This document shows positions 25,346 through 34,718 of a stretch of DNA of 64,000 bases, piece after piece. The notes under the pieces were generated by a model. That model made no database searches and was not told the origin of the DNA. It saw nothing but the letters and a program-made list of their open reading frames with translations. Source of the stretch: Ruminococcus flavefaciens. GTDB lineage: Bacteria; Bacillota; Clostridia; Oscillospirales; Ruminococcaceae. How positions within the stretch are numbered: position 1 is the stretch's first letter; each line of letters opens with the position of its first letter. The DNA is taken from assembly GCA_902777125.1 (NCBI GenBank), contig CACYSQ010000010.1:55728-119727 (forward strand), given 5' to 3'. Both the position numbers and the translations under genes were made by a program.

Positions 25346-28300
25346 ATGAGACTGAAAAAACTCGTAAGCGGCATAACCTCGGCAGCTCTCGCGCTCTCGG
25401 TGTTTTCGGGGATAGGCGTCCCGAAGCAGACCGGGAAGCTTTCTGCTGATGCCGCTGCGGTAAACTGGAAATTCGACTTCGGAGCAGGCGGCGTATCGTC
25501 GGGTTTTACCGGAGTTTCCGCTTCGGACGGCTACAATGCTTCAAGGGGCTACGGCTTTGCCCAGACATGGAACGTCGCAAATGTTTCGGCAGGCGGAAGC
25601 GGTGCCGGCAGCGATGCGGTCGCCTTCAATTCTGACGACGGCGCAAATACCTTCAATGTTGACCTTCCGAAGGGACTTTACGAGGTAAAGGTAACGGTCG
25701 GTAACGCACCGCGCTGTTCGATCAAAATGGAGGGTATGCTCCAGATGATGAACCTCACAAGGCTCAACGCGACCGAGACAGTGAAGCTGCCCGTTACCGA
25801 CGGACAGCTCAATATACAGGCAGTTACCGGAATCAAGAACGGCGAGCGTTCGATATCCGCGGTCGAGATAAAGCAAATTAATACGACCGGCGAGATGCCT
25901 GCGACCGTTTGGATATGCGGAGATTCGACCGTTGCGAACTACTACAATCAGGCTGATACTGCACAGCACGGCTGGGGACAGTATTTCGGCTCATACGCCT
26001 CGCAGCACGGCTTCGAGGTAAGAAATATGGCTACAAGCGGACAGTTCGCAAAGGGCTTCTATGACGGCGGACAGTTCACGCCTATCGAGACCTACGGAAA
26101 ATCCGGAGATCTCTACATAATCTCGATCGGCATCAACGACATGAACTATTCCAATAAGGACGAATACAGGGAAGTTGTCACCACTATGACCCAAAAGGCT
26201 AAGGCTAAGGGTATGGACGTCATTCTTGTAAAGCAGCAGGGACGTCACGGCGACTACAACCGCAATCCCCGTCTCGGCGGACGCTGGTTCGGCGGCGAGC
26301 TCGATACAGTCGCCGCTACAGAGAACGTCAGGGTGGTCGACCTTTTCACAGCATGGCAGGACTTCGGCTTCAGCATAGGCGGATATGACGCAATGACGCC
26401 TTATTATGCCGCTGACGACGACCTCCACCAGAGCCTCAAAGGTTCGCAGAAGCTTGCCGAGCTCATGTCCGGACTTGTTTTCGAGCCGAAGGAGCCCTGC
26501 GAAATGGACACCTCAAAGGTCTACCGCTTCAAGAACGTGAACAGCGGTCTTTACCTCGAAGTCAAAGACGGCGAGGCTGCGGTCGGCGCAAACGTTCAGC
26601 AGTGGGGCGGCGACGAGGTCGGCGAGTGGAACACATGGCGCCTCAAGCACAAGGGCTACAATTACTATGAGATATGGTCCTACCTCGACGGCGGAAGCAC
26701 ATACCTCCTTGACGTTGCGGACGGAAGTGCCTCGAACGGCGCAAACATCGCCCTCAACACGAACAAGAACTACGGCGCACAGTGGTTCCGCTTCTTCAAG
26801 AACGAGGACGGCAGCTATACTATGGTCTCGCGCTGTTCCGGCGACAAGGGCGCTATAGAGGTCGGCAGTGCTATGACAACTGCCGGTGCGAATGTTCAGC
26901 AGTGGGAGATGAACGGCCATAACTGCCAGAAGTGGATACTCGAGGAGGCCGAGCTCAAGGTCACCACAACAACGACTACTACTACTACAACGACTACGAC
27001 TGCCGCACCGACTCAGACCACATCGCTCGCTTTTATCTATGTTGTGAGCCGTTATCCCGGCGATGCGAACGAGGACGACGAGGTGAATATGGCGGACGCC
27101 GTGTTCATCATGCAGTGCATCTCCAACCCCGACAAGTACAGGCTCGAAACGGAATACGGCGAGAAAAACGCTGATGTTGACGACAGCGGCGACGTTACAA
27201 ACATGGACGCTCTCCTTATTCAGAAGTACAAGCTTGGTCTTGGTGAGATACCTGAGAAAGAGTATACCGAGGTCTTGGTCGTTGTAACTGACGAGGAGAC
27301 CACCACCGTTACAACTACGGCTCAGACTACTACCACGACCACCACGACGGTACCGCCCGATCCGTGGGCAGGCTACTACTTCGCAGTCGATCAGATATGG
27401 GAGGACGGCTGGACCGAGGACACGAATTCCGGTTTCACAAAGACCTCCGCTGATATGGGCAAGTCCCCGAATACCGGCTACATCAACCTTGACAACAAGA
27501 TCGGCAGCAGCATAGTTTTCACCGTTAACGCTGCCGAGACCGGCAAATACATGGCGTATGTACGCTTTGCGAACGGTTCCACTGCTGACAGAAAGACCAA
27601 GATCTTCGTCAACGGCAATACCACCGACTACTGGATGCAGTCCTTTGCTTCGACCGGAAACTGGACGACATGGGACGCTCTCGGCATCGTTCTTCCGCTG
27701 AATGCAGGGGAGAATACCATAAAGTTCGAGTCTGCGGTTTCGGAGGGCGGTCCGAACTTCGACTACCTCACGATAACGCTTACAGATGAGCCTGTCGCCG
27801 AGCTCTACGACCCGAATTCACAGGGACCGGACATTGACAATACCAAGCCTGCGCTTTACCTTGCCGGCGATTCGACCTGTATGTACTACAATGCCGCCAA
27901 GCAGGCACAGCAGGGCGGTCCCATACAGGGCTGGGGCTATGAGATACCCAAGTATTTCTCGGATGACGTGAGCATCTACAATCACGCTATGGCTGGAAGA
28001 AGCTCCAAGAAGTTCTATGACGACGGCAGATTTGCGGCGATAGTCGAAAACCTCAAGGAGGGCGACTTCGTTACGATACAGTTCGCTATCAACGATGCCG
28101 GAAAGACCTATGCCGACAGATATGCACCTCTTTGCGGAAACGTGGACAATCCCTCTTCCGGTTCATATGAGTGGTACATGACATCATTCATCAAGGACAC
28201 TATGGCAAAGGGCGCAACTCCGATACTGATGTCCTGCACTCTCGGACTGAAGGCCTACGCTAACGGCAGGTTCGTTGGCTCTTACACGGATTACGCTGAC

Positions 28301-28516
28301 GCCTGCAAGAAGCTTGCGTCGAAATACTCGATACCCTACGTTGACATAAACGGCGCAATGGTGAACTACTACAACTCTATCGGCTACGATAACGCGGCAA
28401 AGCTCCACGTTGACACCACACACTTCAACGAGACAGGCGCACCTGTTATCGCACAGCTCATCGCAAATGAAATAAAGTCCGCAAATATCTCCGGACTGAG
28501 CAATTATGTGAAATAA
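25346..28516 (+). CDS. Cellulosomal protein with two CE12 esterase domains and an internal dockerin
   Basis: Secreted 1056-residue pectin-side-chain deacetylase candidate. Order: signal peptide (1-38), beta-sandwich FDFGAGG domain (about 40-178), SGNH/CE12 esterase 1 (about 185-380; Ser194 in CGDSTVANYY, Asp358-x-x-His361), ricin-type CBM13 (about 390-535), Thr linker, dockerin (about 570-632), second Thr linker, CBM35-like module (about 675-815), esterase 2 (about 835-1050; Ser843 in AGDSTCMYY, Asp1023-x-x-His1026). Both esterases keep the Gly and Asn oxyanion blocks (IGIND, FAIND). The CE12 family includes rhamnogalacturonan acetylesterases; substrate is inferred. Both dockerin calcium loops look intact. 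Monocistronic, with its own promoter and terminator. The AGACTGGAGGAG region sits just upstream of the ATG. Confidence 0.9.
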   Translation: MRLKKLVSGITSAALALSVFSGIGVPKQTGKLSADAAAVNWKFDFGAGGVSSGFTGVSASDGYNASRGYGFAQTWNVANVSAGGSGAGSDAVAFNSDDGANTFNVDLPKGLYEVKVTVGNAPRCSIKMEGMLQMMNLTRLNATETVKLPVTDGQLNIQAVTGIKNGERSISAVEIKQINTTGEMPATVWICGDSTVANYYNQADTAQHGWGQYFGSYASQHGFEVRNMATSGQFAKGFYDGGQFTPIETYGKSGDLYIISIGINDMNYSNKDEYREVVTTMTQKAKAKGMDVILVKQQGRHGDYNRNPRLGGRWFGGELDTVAATENVRVVDLFTAWQDFGFSIGGYDAMTPYYAADDDLHQSLKGSQKLAELMSGLVFEPKEPCEMDTSKVYRFKNVNSGLYLEVKDGEAAVGANVQQWGGDEVGEWNTWRLKHKGYNYYEIWSYLDGGSTYLLDVADGSASNGANIALNTNKNYGAQWFRFFKNEDGSYTMVSRCSGDKGAIEVGSAMTTAGANVQQWEMNGHNCQKWILEEAELKVTTTTTTTTTTTTTAAPTQTTSLAFIYVVSRYPGDANEDDEVNMADAVFIMQCISNPDKYRLETEYGEKNADVDDSGDVTNMDALLIQKYKLGLGEIPEKEYTEVLVVVTDEETTTVTTTAQTTTTTTTTVPPDPWAGYYFAVDQIWEDGWTEDTNSGFTKTSADMGKSPNTGYINLDNKIGSSIVFTVNAAETGKYMAYVRFANGSTADRKTKIFVNGNTTDYWMQSFASTGNWTTWDALGIVLPLNAGENTIKFESAVSEGGPNFDYLTITLTDEPVAELYDPNSQGPDIDNTKPALYLAGDSTCMYYNAAKQAQQGGPIQGWGYEIPKYFSDDVSIYNHAMAGRSSKKFYDDGRFAAIVENLKEGDFVTIQFAINDAGKTYADRYAPLCGNVDNPSSGSYEWYMTSFIKDTMAKGATPILMSCTLGLKAYANGRFVGSYTDYADACKKLASKYSIPYVDINGAMVNYYNSIGYDNAAKLHVDTTHFNETGAPVIAQLIANEIKSANISGLSNYVK

Positions 28517-28520
28517 GCTA

Positions 28521-28551
28521 AACGCTCTCCCATAACGGGAGAGCGTTTTTT
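28521..28551 (+). terminator. Terminator of the esterase gene
   Basis: AACGCTCTCCC / GGGAGAGCGTT stem and six T residues. Confidence 0.9.
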
Positions 28552-28566
28552 CTCAGGAAAAGCAGC

Positions 28567-28588
28567 GGCGCACATTGTGCGCCCCTAC
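28567..28588. repeat. GTAGGG-family palindrome
   Basis: GGCGCACATTGTGCGCC followed by CCTAC: a half-element with the same CCCCTAC terminus as the other copies. Confidence 0.6.
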
Positions 28589-28593
28589 ACAGT

Positions 28594-28624
28594 AAAAAAA
28601 TAAGAGCGCCCATACGGACGCTCT
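28594..28624 (-). terminator. Terminator of rpmB
   Basis: Minus strand AGAGCG-x-CC ... GG-x-CGCTCT hairpin followed by TTATTTTTTT. Confidence 0.8.
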
Positions 28625-28641
28625 ACATTTTCTAACACAGA

Positions 28642-28830
28642 TCAGTTAGCTCTCTCAACTTTACCTGAACGCAGGCATCTTGAGCAAGCGTAGATATGAC
28701 AAGGGGTACCCTTGACGATAGCCTTAACACGCTTTACATTAGGCTTCCATGTTCTGTTAGTTCTTCTGTGAGAGTGAGAAACCTTGATTCCGAAAGTAAC
28801 TCCCTTTCCGCAGATATCACATTTTGCCAT
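28642..28830 (-). CDS. rpmB: 50S ribosomal protein L28
   Basis: 62 residues. Zinc-type L28 with CDICGKG near the start and CSRCLRSGKV near the end, and the family core VSHSHRRTNRTWKPN. The ATG at 28830 has AGGAGGTG upstream; the 12 extra codons of the longer frame read leader sequence. Single gene with its own promoter and terminator. Confidence 0.96.
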   Translation of the reverse strand: MAKCDICGKGVTFGIKVSHSHRRTNRTWKPNVKRVKAIVKGTPCHIYACSRCLRSGKVERAN

Positions 28831-28877
28831 CAGGCTGCACCTCCTTAAAAAACTGAATAAAAACATACAACATGATT

Positions 28878-28906
28878 ATTCTATCATAAAACTAAAAAAA
28901 AAGCAA
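28878..28906 (-). promoter_or_regulatory. SigA-type promoter of rpmB
   Basis: Minus strand TTGCTT, 17-nt T-rich spacer, TAGAAT. Confidence 0.65.
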
Positions 28907-28964
28907 GTGTTTTTAAAAAAAAACTGAAAAAATTTTTTTGAGGCATTAAAATTTCGGATTTTAC

Positions 28965-28993
28965 TTGAAAAATCTGAATGAATGTAGTATAAT
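28965..28993 (+). promoter_or_regulatory. SigA-type promoter of the M50-scpAB operon
   Basis: TTGAAA, 17-nt spacer, TATAAT, 44 bases before the ATG. It is the only clear promoter for the gene run that ends near 37.2 kb. Confidence 0.8.
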
Positions 28994-29037
28994 ATAAATT
29001 GTATTACTGTTTGCTGAAACATACAGAGAGGATAAAT

Positions 29038-29742
29038 ATGGATACTGAACTTCTGATTAAATATTTTGCGAGAATAGTGACGCTCCTGCTGGTGCTCCCT
29101 CTCCATGAGGCTGCCCACGCGCTTGTAGCCAAGTGCTTCGGCGACGATACTGCGGACCGTCAGGGAAGGATATCCCTCAACCCATTCGTGCACCTCGATA
29201 TGCTCGGCTCGTTTCTCATGGTGTTCACCGGCTTCGGCTGGGCTAAGCCTGTAGATGTTGACCCGAGAAGAATGAAAAATCCAAAGGCTGGCATGGCTGT
29301 AACCGCACTTGCGGGTCCTGTTTCAAACCTCATAGCGGCATTTGCAGCAGGACTCGGCAGAGCCTGCATACTCGCTACTGACGACGGTCTGAAGGCTGTG
29401 TACGACTACGCTGTCTTCAATAAGGTCTCAACGCTTTACTGCGTTCAGTTGCTTCTGGAGTTCCTCATGATCGTCAATATCGGTCTTGCGATATTCAACC
29501 TCATACCGATACCGCCTCTCGACGGCTTCAACGTTATGCGCTACTTCACAGGTCCGAAGGTGGACCGCTGGTTCTATACACACTATCAGCAGATACAGAT
29601 GGGCTTCCTTGCTTTCATCATTATCCTCAATATTATCCCGGATAGCGTCAATCCGCTTATCATGGCGAGAAAGGGCGTTTACGAGCTCATGTGGGACGAT
29701 CTCCTCTATAAGATACCCGCGAAGAAGTGGGGCTGGGAATAA
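29038..29742 (+). CDS. Site-2 protease family (M50) membrane protein
   Basis: Intramembrane zinc metalloprotease candidate, 234 residues. The first helix carries HEAAH (His23, Glu24, His27) and the later motif NLIPIPPLDGF supplies the third metal ligand Asp, as in the M50/YwhC-like group that precedes scpA in many Firmicutes. Five or six hydrophobic segments are visible. The ATG at 29038 follows AGAGAGGA; 13 upstream codons in frame read promoter leader. Its TAA shares a base with the scpA ATG. Confidence 0.9.
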   Translation: MDTELLIKYFARIVTLLLVLPLHEAAHALVAKCFGDDTADRQGRISLNPFVHLDMLGSFLMVFTGFGWAKPVDVDPRRMKNPKAGMAVTALAGPVSNLIAAFAAGLGRACILATDDGLKAVYDYAVFNKVSTLYCVQLLLEFLMIVNIGLAIFNLIPIPPLDGFNVMRYFTGPKVDRWFYTHYQQIQMGFLAFIIILNIIPDSVNPLIMARKGVYELMWDDLLYKIPAKKWGWE

Positions 29743-30497
29743 TGCAGCCCATTTCATTCAAGCTCGAGGTCTTTGAGGGACCGCTTGACCTGCTTCTGAG
29801 CCTTATCACCAAGCATAAGCTCAATATCTGCGATATCGAGATATCAAAGCTGCTCGAACAGTACCTTATTTATATGGATCAGGCGAGAGAGCAGGACCTG
29901 GAGCTCGCCGGCGAATTCCTCGAAATGGCGGCAAGGCTTATTTACATCAAGACCGCATCGCTGCTGCCTCAGCCCGAGGAAGCAGAGCAGATGAAAAAGG
30001 AACTCGAGGGTGCTCTCATCGAGTATTCCCTCTGTAAGGCGGCTGCTGCAAAGCTCACCGAACGCTACTGCGGCGGCGACATATTCGTCCGCCGTCCCAT
30101 GAAGATAAAAGCCGACGCTACCTACAGGCTCGTCCATGAGCCGCAGAGGCTTGCCGAGGCGTACAGCGTTATATCGCAGAAAGCGATAAAAAACGAGGTC
30201 TCGAAGCTCCGCGTTGAGAGCAAGATAAACTCCGTCGTCAAGCGCAGGATAGTCTCGGTCATGACAAAGGTCGTGCATATCCTCCGCGAGCTCTACACCA
30301 ATGGCGAGGTCTGCATGGACAGCCTCTACGACGGCGTCACCGACCGCTCTGCAAGAGTTGCGACCTTCCTCGCAGTCCTTGAGCTCACAAGGCACGGACG
30401 CATTACCATCAGCGAGGACAATATGATGATCTTCTTCAAGGGAAGAAAGAACGGAGTGAAAAAGACTTGGAGATCAAAGAAAAGCTCGGCGCAATAG
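29742..30497 (+). CDS. scpA: Segregation and condensation protein A
   Basis: Kleisin subunit of the SMC condensin that compacts and segregates chromosomes. The 251 residues start FKLEVFEGPLDLLLSLITKHKLNI, the family N-terminal SMC-binding helix region, and end in a winged helix (VATFLAVLELTRHGRI). Overlaps the M50 gene by one base and scpB by 31, implying coupled translation. Confidence 0.96.
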   Translation: MQPISFKLEVFEGPLDLLLSLITKHKLNICDIEISKLLEQYLIYMDQAREQDLELAGEFLEMAARLIYIKTASLLPQPEEAEQMKKELEGALIEYSLCKAAAAKLTERYCGGDIFVRRPMKIKADATYRLVHEPQRLAEAYSVISQKAIKNEVSKLRVESKINSVVKRRIVSVMTKVVHILRELYTNGEVCMDSLYDGVTDRSARVATFLAVLELTRHGRITISEDNMMIFFKGRKNGVKKTWRSKKSSAQ

Positions 30498-31030
30498 AAG
30501 CTATTCTTTTTGCAAGCGGCGAGCCTGTTGAGATATACCGCCTTTCCGAGGCAAGCGGAGTCGATATCGGTACTCTGCCCTCTATGATAAAGCTGCTCTG
30601 CGACCGCTATGACGACTGCGGAAGCGGCATCACGATCAAGAAGCTCGACAGCTCCTATCAGATGTGTACCCGCAATGAGTTCGCACCGCAGATAAGGACT
30701 GCTCTCGAGACAAAGCGCAATTCTCCGCTGTCTCCGGCAGCTATGGAGGCGCTCACCATAATCGCCTACAACCAGCCCGTGTCAAAGGGCTTCGTTGAAA
30801 ACGTCAGGGGCATCGACAGCTCCTCCGTTATAAACAATCTCGTCGAAAAGGGGCTCGTTGAGGAGGCGGGACGTCTTGACGTTCCCGGCAAGCCCATTGT
30901 TTACCGTACCACAGCGGTTTTCCTGAGAAGCTTCGGACTGAGCTCAGTCGCAGAGCTTCCGCCTCTGCCGGACAAGCAGCTCACCCTCGATGAGGACGCC
31001 GTAGCTGTTGATGATAATGATAATGACTGA
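30467..31030 (+). CDS. scpB: Segregation and condensation protein B
   Basis: Partner of ScpA in the SMC complex. The 187 residues show the two winged-helix layout with AIEAILFASGEPV, MEALTIIAYNQPVSKGFVENVRG and LVEKGLVEEAGR. Start is a TTG at 30467 inside scpA with GGAG 10 bases upstream; no better in-frame start precedes the conserved region. Confidence 0.95.
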   Translation: MEIKEKLGAIEAILFASGEPVEIYRLSEASGVDIGTLPSMIKLLCDRYDDCGSGITIKKLDSSYQMCTRNEFAPQIRTALETKRNSPLSPAAMEALTIIAYNQPVSKGFVENVRGIDSSSVINNLVEKGLVEEAGRLDVPGKPIVYRTTAVFLRSFGLSSVAELPPLPDKQLTLDEDAVAVDDNDND

Positions 31031-31047
31031 AGAAAGGAGCGGCAGGA

Positions 31048-31935
31048 ATGATAGTGCTGAAAATACTTCTGTGGATATTCCTTGTTATACTCGGACTGAT
31101 CGTCATAATATGTGCAGTGCCTGCCGACGTTGACTTCGGCTATGTTGACGGGAAGCTGAGCTACAGGATAAAGCTATGGTTCTTCGACCTAATGGACTCC
31201 TCGCACAACGGCTTCCTCGACAAGCGAAAGAAGAAAAAGAAAGCCAAGCGCAAAAAGGAAAAGCCTGATGTTCCGGCGGACGAGGCTTTCGATATGTCCG
31301 ATATACCCGATATACCGGAGGACGAGCTCCCGGACGAGGACATCGCGGAGGAAACACCGTCCGCTGCCGTAACTGCGGAGACTGTTCAGTCCGATGCGGC
31401 AGATACCTCCGCTGAGGACAAAAAGAAGAAAAAGAAGGACAAGAAGAAAAAGGAGAAAGAGGTCGTATACGACGAGGACGGCGAGGTCGATGACGAGGAG
31501 GAGCCCGCGAAAAAGGAAGGCAAGTCCCTCGGTGACAAGCTCGAAATGATCGGCGGTATATGGCTTGCGGCTAAAAATCCCGCGCACATGGTCTTCAAGG
31601 GCTTCAAGTTCCGCAATTTCTACATCGACTTCATAATCGCCGACGAGGACGCATACAAGTGCGCCGTGAAGTACGGCAGATACAGCACCCTCATCTACAA
31701 CGGTCTCGCTCAGATGAGCAGGCTGTTCACACTGAGGTTCAGGACTGTCGATATACAGCCGGGCTTCGGTCTCGACAAGGGACGCTGGGATACGTCGTTC
31801 AGCGTGAGCTTCCGTCTCGGAACAGCGGTTATCGCAGGACTATGGTTCCTGATAACATATATTTTCAGGGTCTTTTTACCCGGAAAACGCAGAAAGCGTA
31901 AAGCAAGAAAAGCTGCCGCAGTGCAGAATCAATAA
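31048..31935 (+). CDS. ytfI: DUF2953 protein (YtfI-like)
   Basis: 295 residues: N-terminal membrane helix (about 3-24), a conserved GKLSYRIKLWFF strand, a long Lys/Glu/Asp low-complexity insert (about 58-160) and a C-terminal DUF2953 part with GRYSTLIYNGLAQ and a second helix (about 262-280) ending in a basic tail. Located directly before gerW as ytfI is in Bacillus, where the pair is linked to sporulation. The charged insert is longer than I expect for the family. Confidence 0.85.
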   Translation: MIVLKILLWIFLVILGLIVIICAVPADVDFGYVDGKLSYRIKLWFFDLMDSSHNGFLDKRKKKKKAKRKKEKPDVPADEAFDMSDIPDIPEDELPDEDIAEETPSAAVTAETVQSDAADTSAEDKKKKKKDKKKKEKEVVYDEDGEVDDEEEPAKKEGKSLGDKLEMIGGIWLAAKNPAHMVFKGFKFRNFYIDFIIADEDAYKCAVKYGRYSTLIYNGLAQMSRLFTLRFRTVDIQPGFGLDKGRWDTSFSVSFRLGTAVIAGLWFLITYIFRVFLPGKRRKRKARKAAAVQNQ

Positions 31936-31953
31936 AGAAGTGAGGTAAATATT

Positions 31954-32352
31954 ATGAGTATCAACAACACACCTGTAAGCGAGCTTTTAGGCATCTCAAT
32001 GGAAAAGATCAAGGAAATGGCTGATGTTAACGCTATCATCGGTCAGCCTATCAGGCTTGAGGACGGAACTACCATAATCCCCGTATCCAAGGTCTCCTAC
32101 GGCTTTGCTTCCGGCGGCTCTGACCTTCCCTCAAAGTACGACAAGAACCTCTTCGGAGGCGGCGCCGGTGCAGGCGTATCCATAAAGCCCGAGGGCTTCC
32201 TCGTTATCTCTCCCGACGGAACTGCAAAAATGGTTCCCATGGAGTCTTCAAGCGATCCTATCAGCACTGCTATCGAGAAGGTGCCTATGGTCATCGAAAA
32301 GGTACAGGGCTTCGTCAACAAGAAGAAGAACAAGGACGAGGCTGAGGCATAA
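31954..32352 (+). CDS. gerW: GerW/YtfJ family sporulation protein
   Basis: 132 residues matching the YtfJ family: IIGQPIRLEDGTTIIPVSKVSYGFASGG region, a Gly-rich turn FGGGAGAGVSIKPEGFLVI and a Lys-rich C-terminal tail. In Bacillus, GerW is needed for germinant response of spores made under forespore control. Its partner ytfI and the sporulation-type D,D-carboxypeptidase are next to it. Confidence 0.92.
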   Translation: MSINNTPVSELLGISMEKIKEMADVNAIIGQPIRLEDGTTIIPVSKVSYGFASGGSDLPSKYDKNLFGGGAGAGVSIKPEGFLVISPDGTAKMVPMESSSDPISTAIEKVPMVIEKVQGFVNKKKNKDEAEA

Positions 32353-32413
32353 TGTCATTTTTCCGCATATCGCTGCATATCCTTTAGCGTAAAAAGCTAT
32401 TCGGAGGTGCGGT

Positions 32414-33565
32414 ATGCGGAGGTTTATTGCTTCGTTCACAGCGGCGGTACTGTTCATAACGGGAGTCCTGCCGTTACACATCATATGCGGTTCATGCACC
32501 GATATTCCCGGAATATCGGCAAAGGCAGCCGTTCTCATCTCTGCCGATACCGGCGAGATAATCTTTGAGAAGGACTGCCGGAAAAAGCTCCCTATGGCAA
32601 GCACTACCAAGATAATGACCGTTCTCCTCACTATCGAGAGCGGAGGTCTTGACGAGGAATTTGTCGTGGACAGCGAGGCTATAAAGGTCGAGGGCTCGTC
32701 AATGGGGCTGTGCGAGGGCGATATTGTCACAAAATACGCGCTCTGCGTCGGAATGCTCCTACCCTCGGGCAATGACGCTGCCAATGCGGCTGCCGTGAGA
32801 GTTGCCGGGAGCATACCTGCATTTGCTGATATGATGAACCTGAAAGCCCGTGAGCTCGGACTTTCGCATACATACTTCGTGACGCCCTCCGGTCTTGAGG
32901 GGGAGGGTCACGGCTCGTCAGCCTTCGATATGGCGATACTCGCAAGAGAAGCGCTCAGGAACGACGTTTTCCGCAGTATTTGCTCGCAGCAGAGCATGGC
33001 GGTAGAGTTCGGTGCACCGCCCTATAAGCGCTGGCTTAAAAATACAAATAAGCTGCTCTCGATGTGCGAGGGCGTTTACGGAGTGAAGACCGGCTTTACT
33101 GACGAAGCCGGAAGATGTCTCGTTTCCGCCTGCGAAAGGGACGGAAAAAGGCTTATCTGCGTCACTCTCAACGACAGGAATGACTGGGACGACCATATCG
33201 CCCTCTACGACTACGGCTTTTCCGTAACGAGGTCCGCAAAGGTGGAGCTTCCGCCTGTTGAGCTCGATATCGTCGGAGGCACAGCGGAAAAGCTTCCGCT
33301 GAGATACGGCGGAGAAGAAGTGTCCATAACCGTCCGCGATGTCATGCCTGAGCTCCAATATACCGTAATATCGCCGCCTTTCGTGTATGCGCCTGCTGCC
33401 GAGGGTGACGAGGCCGCTTCCGTGAGGATATCGTGGGGCGGCAGAGAGATTGCGACTGTTCCGGTCTATGCCGCGGATAACGTCCCGGCAGCGCCTCCGC
33501 ATAGCCGCAAAAAAACAGGAAAATTCAGAAAATTCGTATCATGGCTCAGAAAGCTTGTTTTCTGA
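32414..33565 (+). CDS. D-alanyl-D-alanine carboxypeptidase (DacF/DacB type)
   Basis: Penicillin-binding serine peptidase trimming peptidoglycan stem peptides. The 383 residues have a signal peptide (1-27) and the three active-site motifs: Ser63-x-x-Lys66 in MASTTK, Ser118-Gly-Asn120, and Lys225-Thr-Gly. A C-terminal beta domain (about 275-365) and a basic end follow. Placement after gerW is the usual position of the sporulation paralogue dacF in Clostridia. GGAGGTG precedes the ATG. Confidence 0.93.
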   Translation: MRRFIASFTAAVLFITGVLPLHIICGSCTDIPGISAKAAVLISADTGEIIFEKDCRKKLPMASTTKIMTVLLTIESGGLDEEFVVDSEAIKVEGSSMGLCEGDIVTKYALCVGMLLPSGNDAANAAAVRVAGSIPAFADMMNLKARELGLSHTYFVTPSGLEGEGHGSSAFDMAILAREALRNDVFRSICSQQSMAVEFGAPPYKRWLKNTNKLLSMCEGVYGVKTGFTDEAGRCLVSACERDGKRLICVTLNDRNDWDDHIALYDYGFSVTRSAKVELPPVELDIVGGTAEKLPLRYGGEEVSITVRDVMPELQYTVISPPFVYAPAAEGDEAASVRISWGGREIATVPVYAADNVPAAPPHSRKKTGKFRKFVSWLRKLVF

Positions 33566-33582
33566 GGGAAATCGGAGTTATT

Positions 33583-34314
33583 GTGGAAAAGATAAGGATC
33601 CAGAAAATGATCGCCGACAGCGGCTACTGCTCTCGCCGAAAGGCTGAGGAGCTTATGGAAAAGGGCCGCGTCAGGCTCAACGGTCACCCCGTTAAGCCCG
33701 GCGATAAATGCGGCTACAAGGACCTCATTACCATTGACGGCGAGAGGCTCTCGATGCCGCGCAAAAGGAATTTTGTGTATATTATGCTGAACAAGCCGCG
33801 CGGATACGTTACGACGGTCTCCGACGAGCTTGACCGCCGCTGCGTCATGGACCTCCTCACTGACGTTGAGGAGAGGGTATACCCTATAGGAAGGCTCGAC
33901 CGCAATTCCGAGGGGCTGCTGCTGTTCACGAACGACGGCAATTTCGCTAACGATATAATGCACCCGAGTCGCCATGTCTCCAAGACCTACCGCGTTACTG
34001 TGCGCCCGGATATAACTGACGAGCAGCTCGTTCAGCTTTCCGGCGGAGTTGAGATCGACGGAAGAAAAACTCTCCCGGCGAACGTTGTTGTCAAGGAGAA
34101 GGAGGAGGGGAGAGTCGTCCTGCTCATCACCATCAAAGAGGGCAGGAACCGTCAGATCAGAAAAATGTGCGAGGCAGTCGGACTTGAGGTCGCAAGACTG
34201 CGCCGTATCAGCATTGGTCCCCTCAAGCTCGGTATGCTCAAGCCCGGAAGCTGGCGCAAGCTCACTGCCGATGAGCTGAGAGCTCTCAGGAACGCTATCG
34301 GCAAGGAGAACTGA
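33583..34314 (+). CDS. rluB: Ribosomal large subunit pseudouridine synthase RluB
   Basis: Modifies a 23S rRNA uridine. About 243 residues: N-terminal S4 domain (IRIQKMIADSGYCSRRKAEELM) and the RsuA/RluB catalytic domain with GRLDRNSEGLLLFTNDG, catalytic Asp106, and EGRNRQIRKM. The start is taken as GTG 33583 with GGAG five bases upstream; the frame is open further into the upstream gene, but those residues do not match the family. Confidence 0.94.
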   Translation: MEKIRIQKMIADSGYCSRRKAEELMEKGRVRLNGHPVKPGDKCGYKDLITIDGERLSMPRKRNFVYIMLNKPRGYVTTVSDELDRRCVMDLLTDVEERVYPIGRLDRNSEGLLLFTNDGNFANDIMHPSRHVSKTYRVTVRPDITDEQLVQLSGGVEIDGRKTLPANVVVKEKEEGRVVLLITIKEGRNRQIRKMCEAVGLEVARLRRISIGPLKLGMLKPGSWRKLTADELRALRNAIGKEN

Positions 34315-34315
34315 T

Positions 34316-34696
34316 ATGCTCGAAATACAGGAAAAGCACGGCACAGAGGGCTATGAACAGCTCATTGCTGCCCACAGCGACGTCGTCATGCTCCATATCA
34401 CCGAGGCTATCGAAAGCGGCGAGGTGACAGGCTTCATCGCCTATTCCTATGAGGGCGACAAAACGGTCGTTTACGATTATGACGACCGCGGAGACATTGT
34501 CCTCTGCGATGCGCTGGTGAGGTCCGTGCTGTTCAAAAGCTGCCTCAAAGCTATCGGGAAGTGCGAATTCGACCTACCGGACGAAGGCAGGTACGCTGCG
34601 CTGCGTAAGCTCAGGTTTCTGGAGGAGGGCAGCCGTACCGCAGAGAATATCGACCGCTTCATGAACGGCTGCGAGAACTGCAAACACAACAAATAA
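34316..34696 (+). CDS. Conserved hypothetical protein
   Basis: 126 residues, starting one base after the rluB stop. It alternates strands and helices ([19 protein letters not shown], then [18 protein letters not shown]) and ends in a Cys pair (CENCKHN). The strand pattern hints at a shortened GNAT-like fold but no catalytic or CoA motif is clear. Function unknown. Confidence 0.75.
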   Translation: MLEIQEKHGTEGYEQLIAAHSDVVMLHITEAIESGEVTGFIAYSYEGDKTVVYDYDDRGDIVLCDALVRSVLFKSCLKAIGKCEFDLPDEGRYAALRKLRFLEEGSRTAENIDRFMNGCENCKHNK

Positions 34697-34718
34697 GAGA
34701 GAAAGGAGCGATTTTGGA

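Noticed and set aside
28876-29193. 105-codon minus-strand frame upstream of rpmB
   Set aside because: It spans the rpmB and M50 promoters and the start of the M50 gene; its low-complexity Phe/Lys composition reflects AT-rich intergenic DNA.
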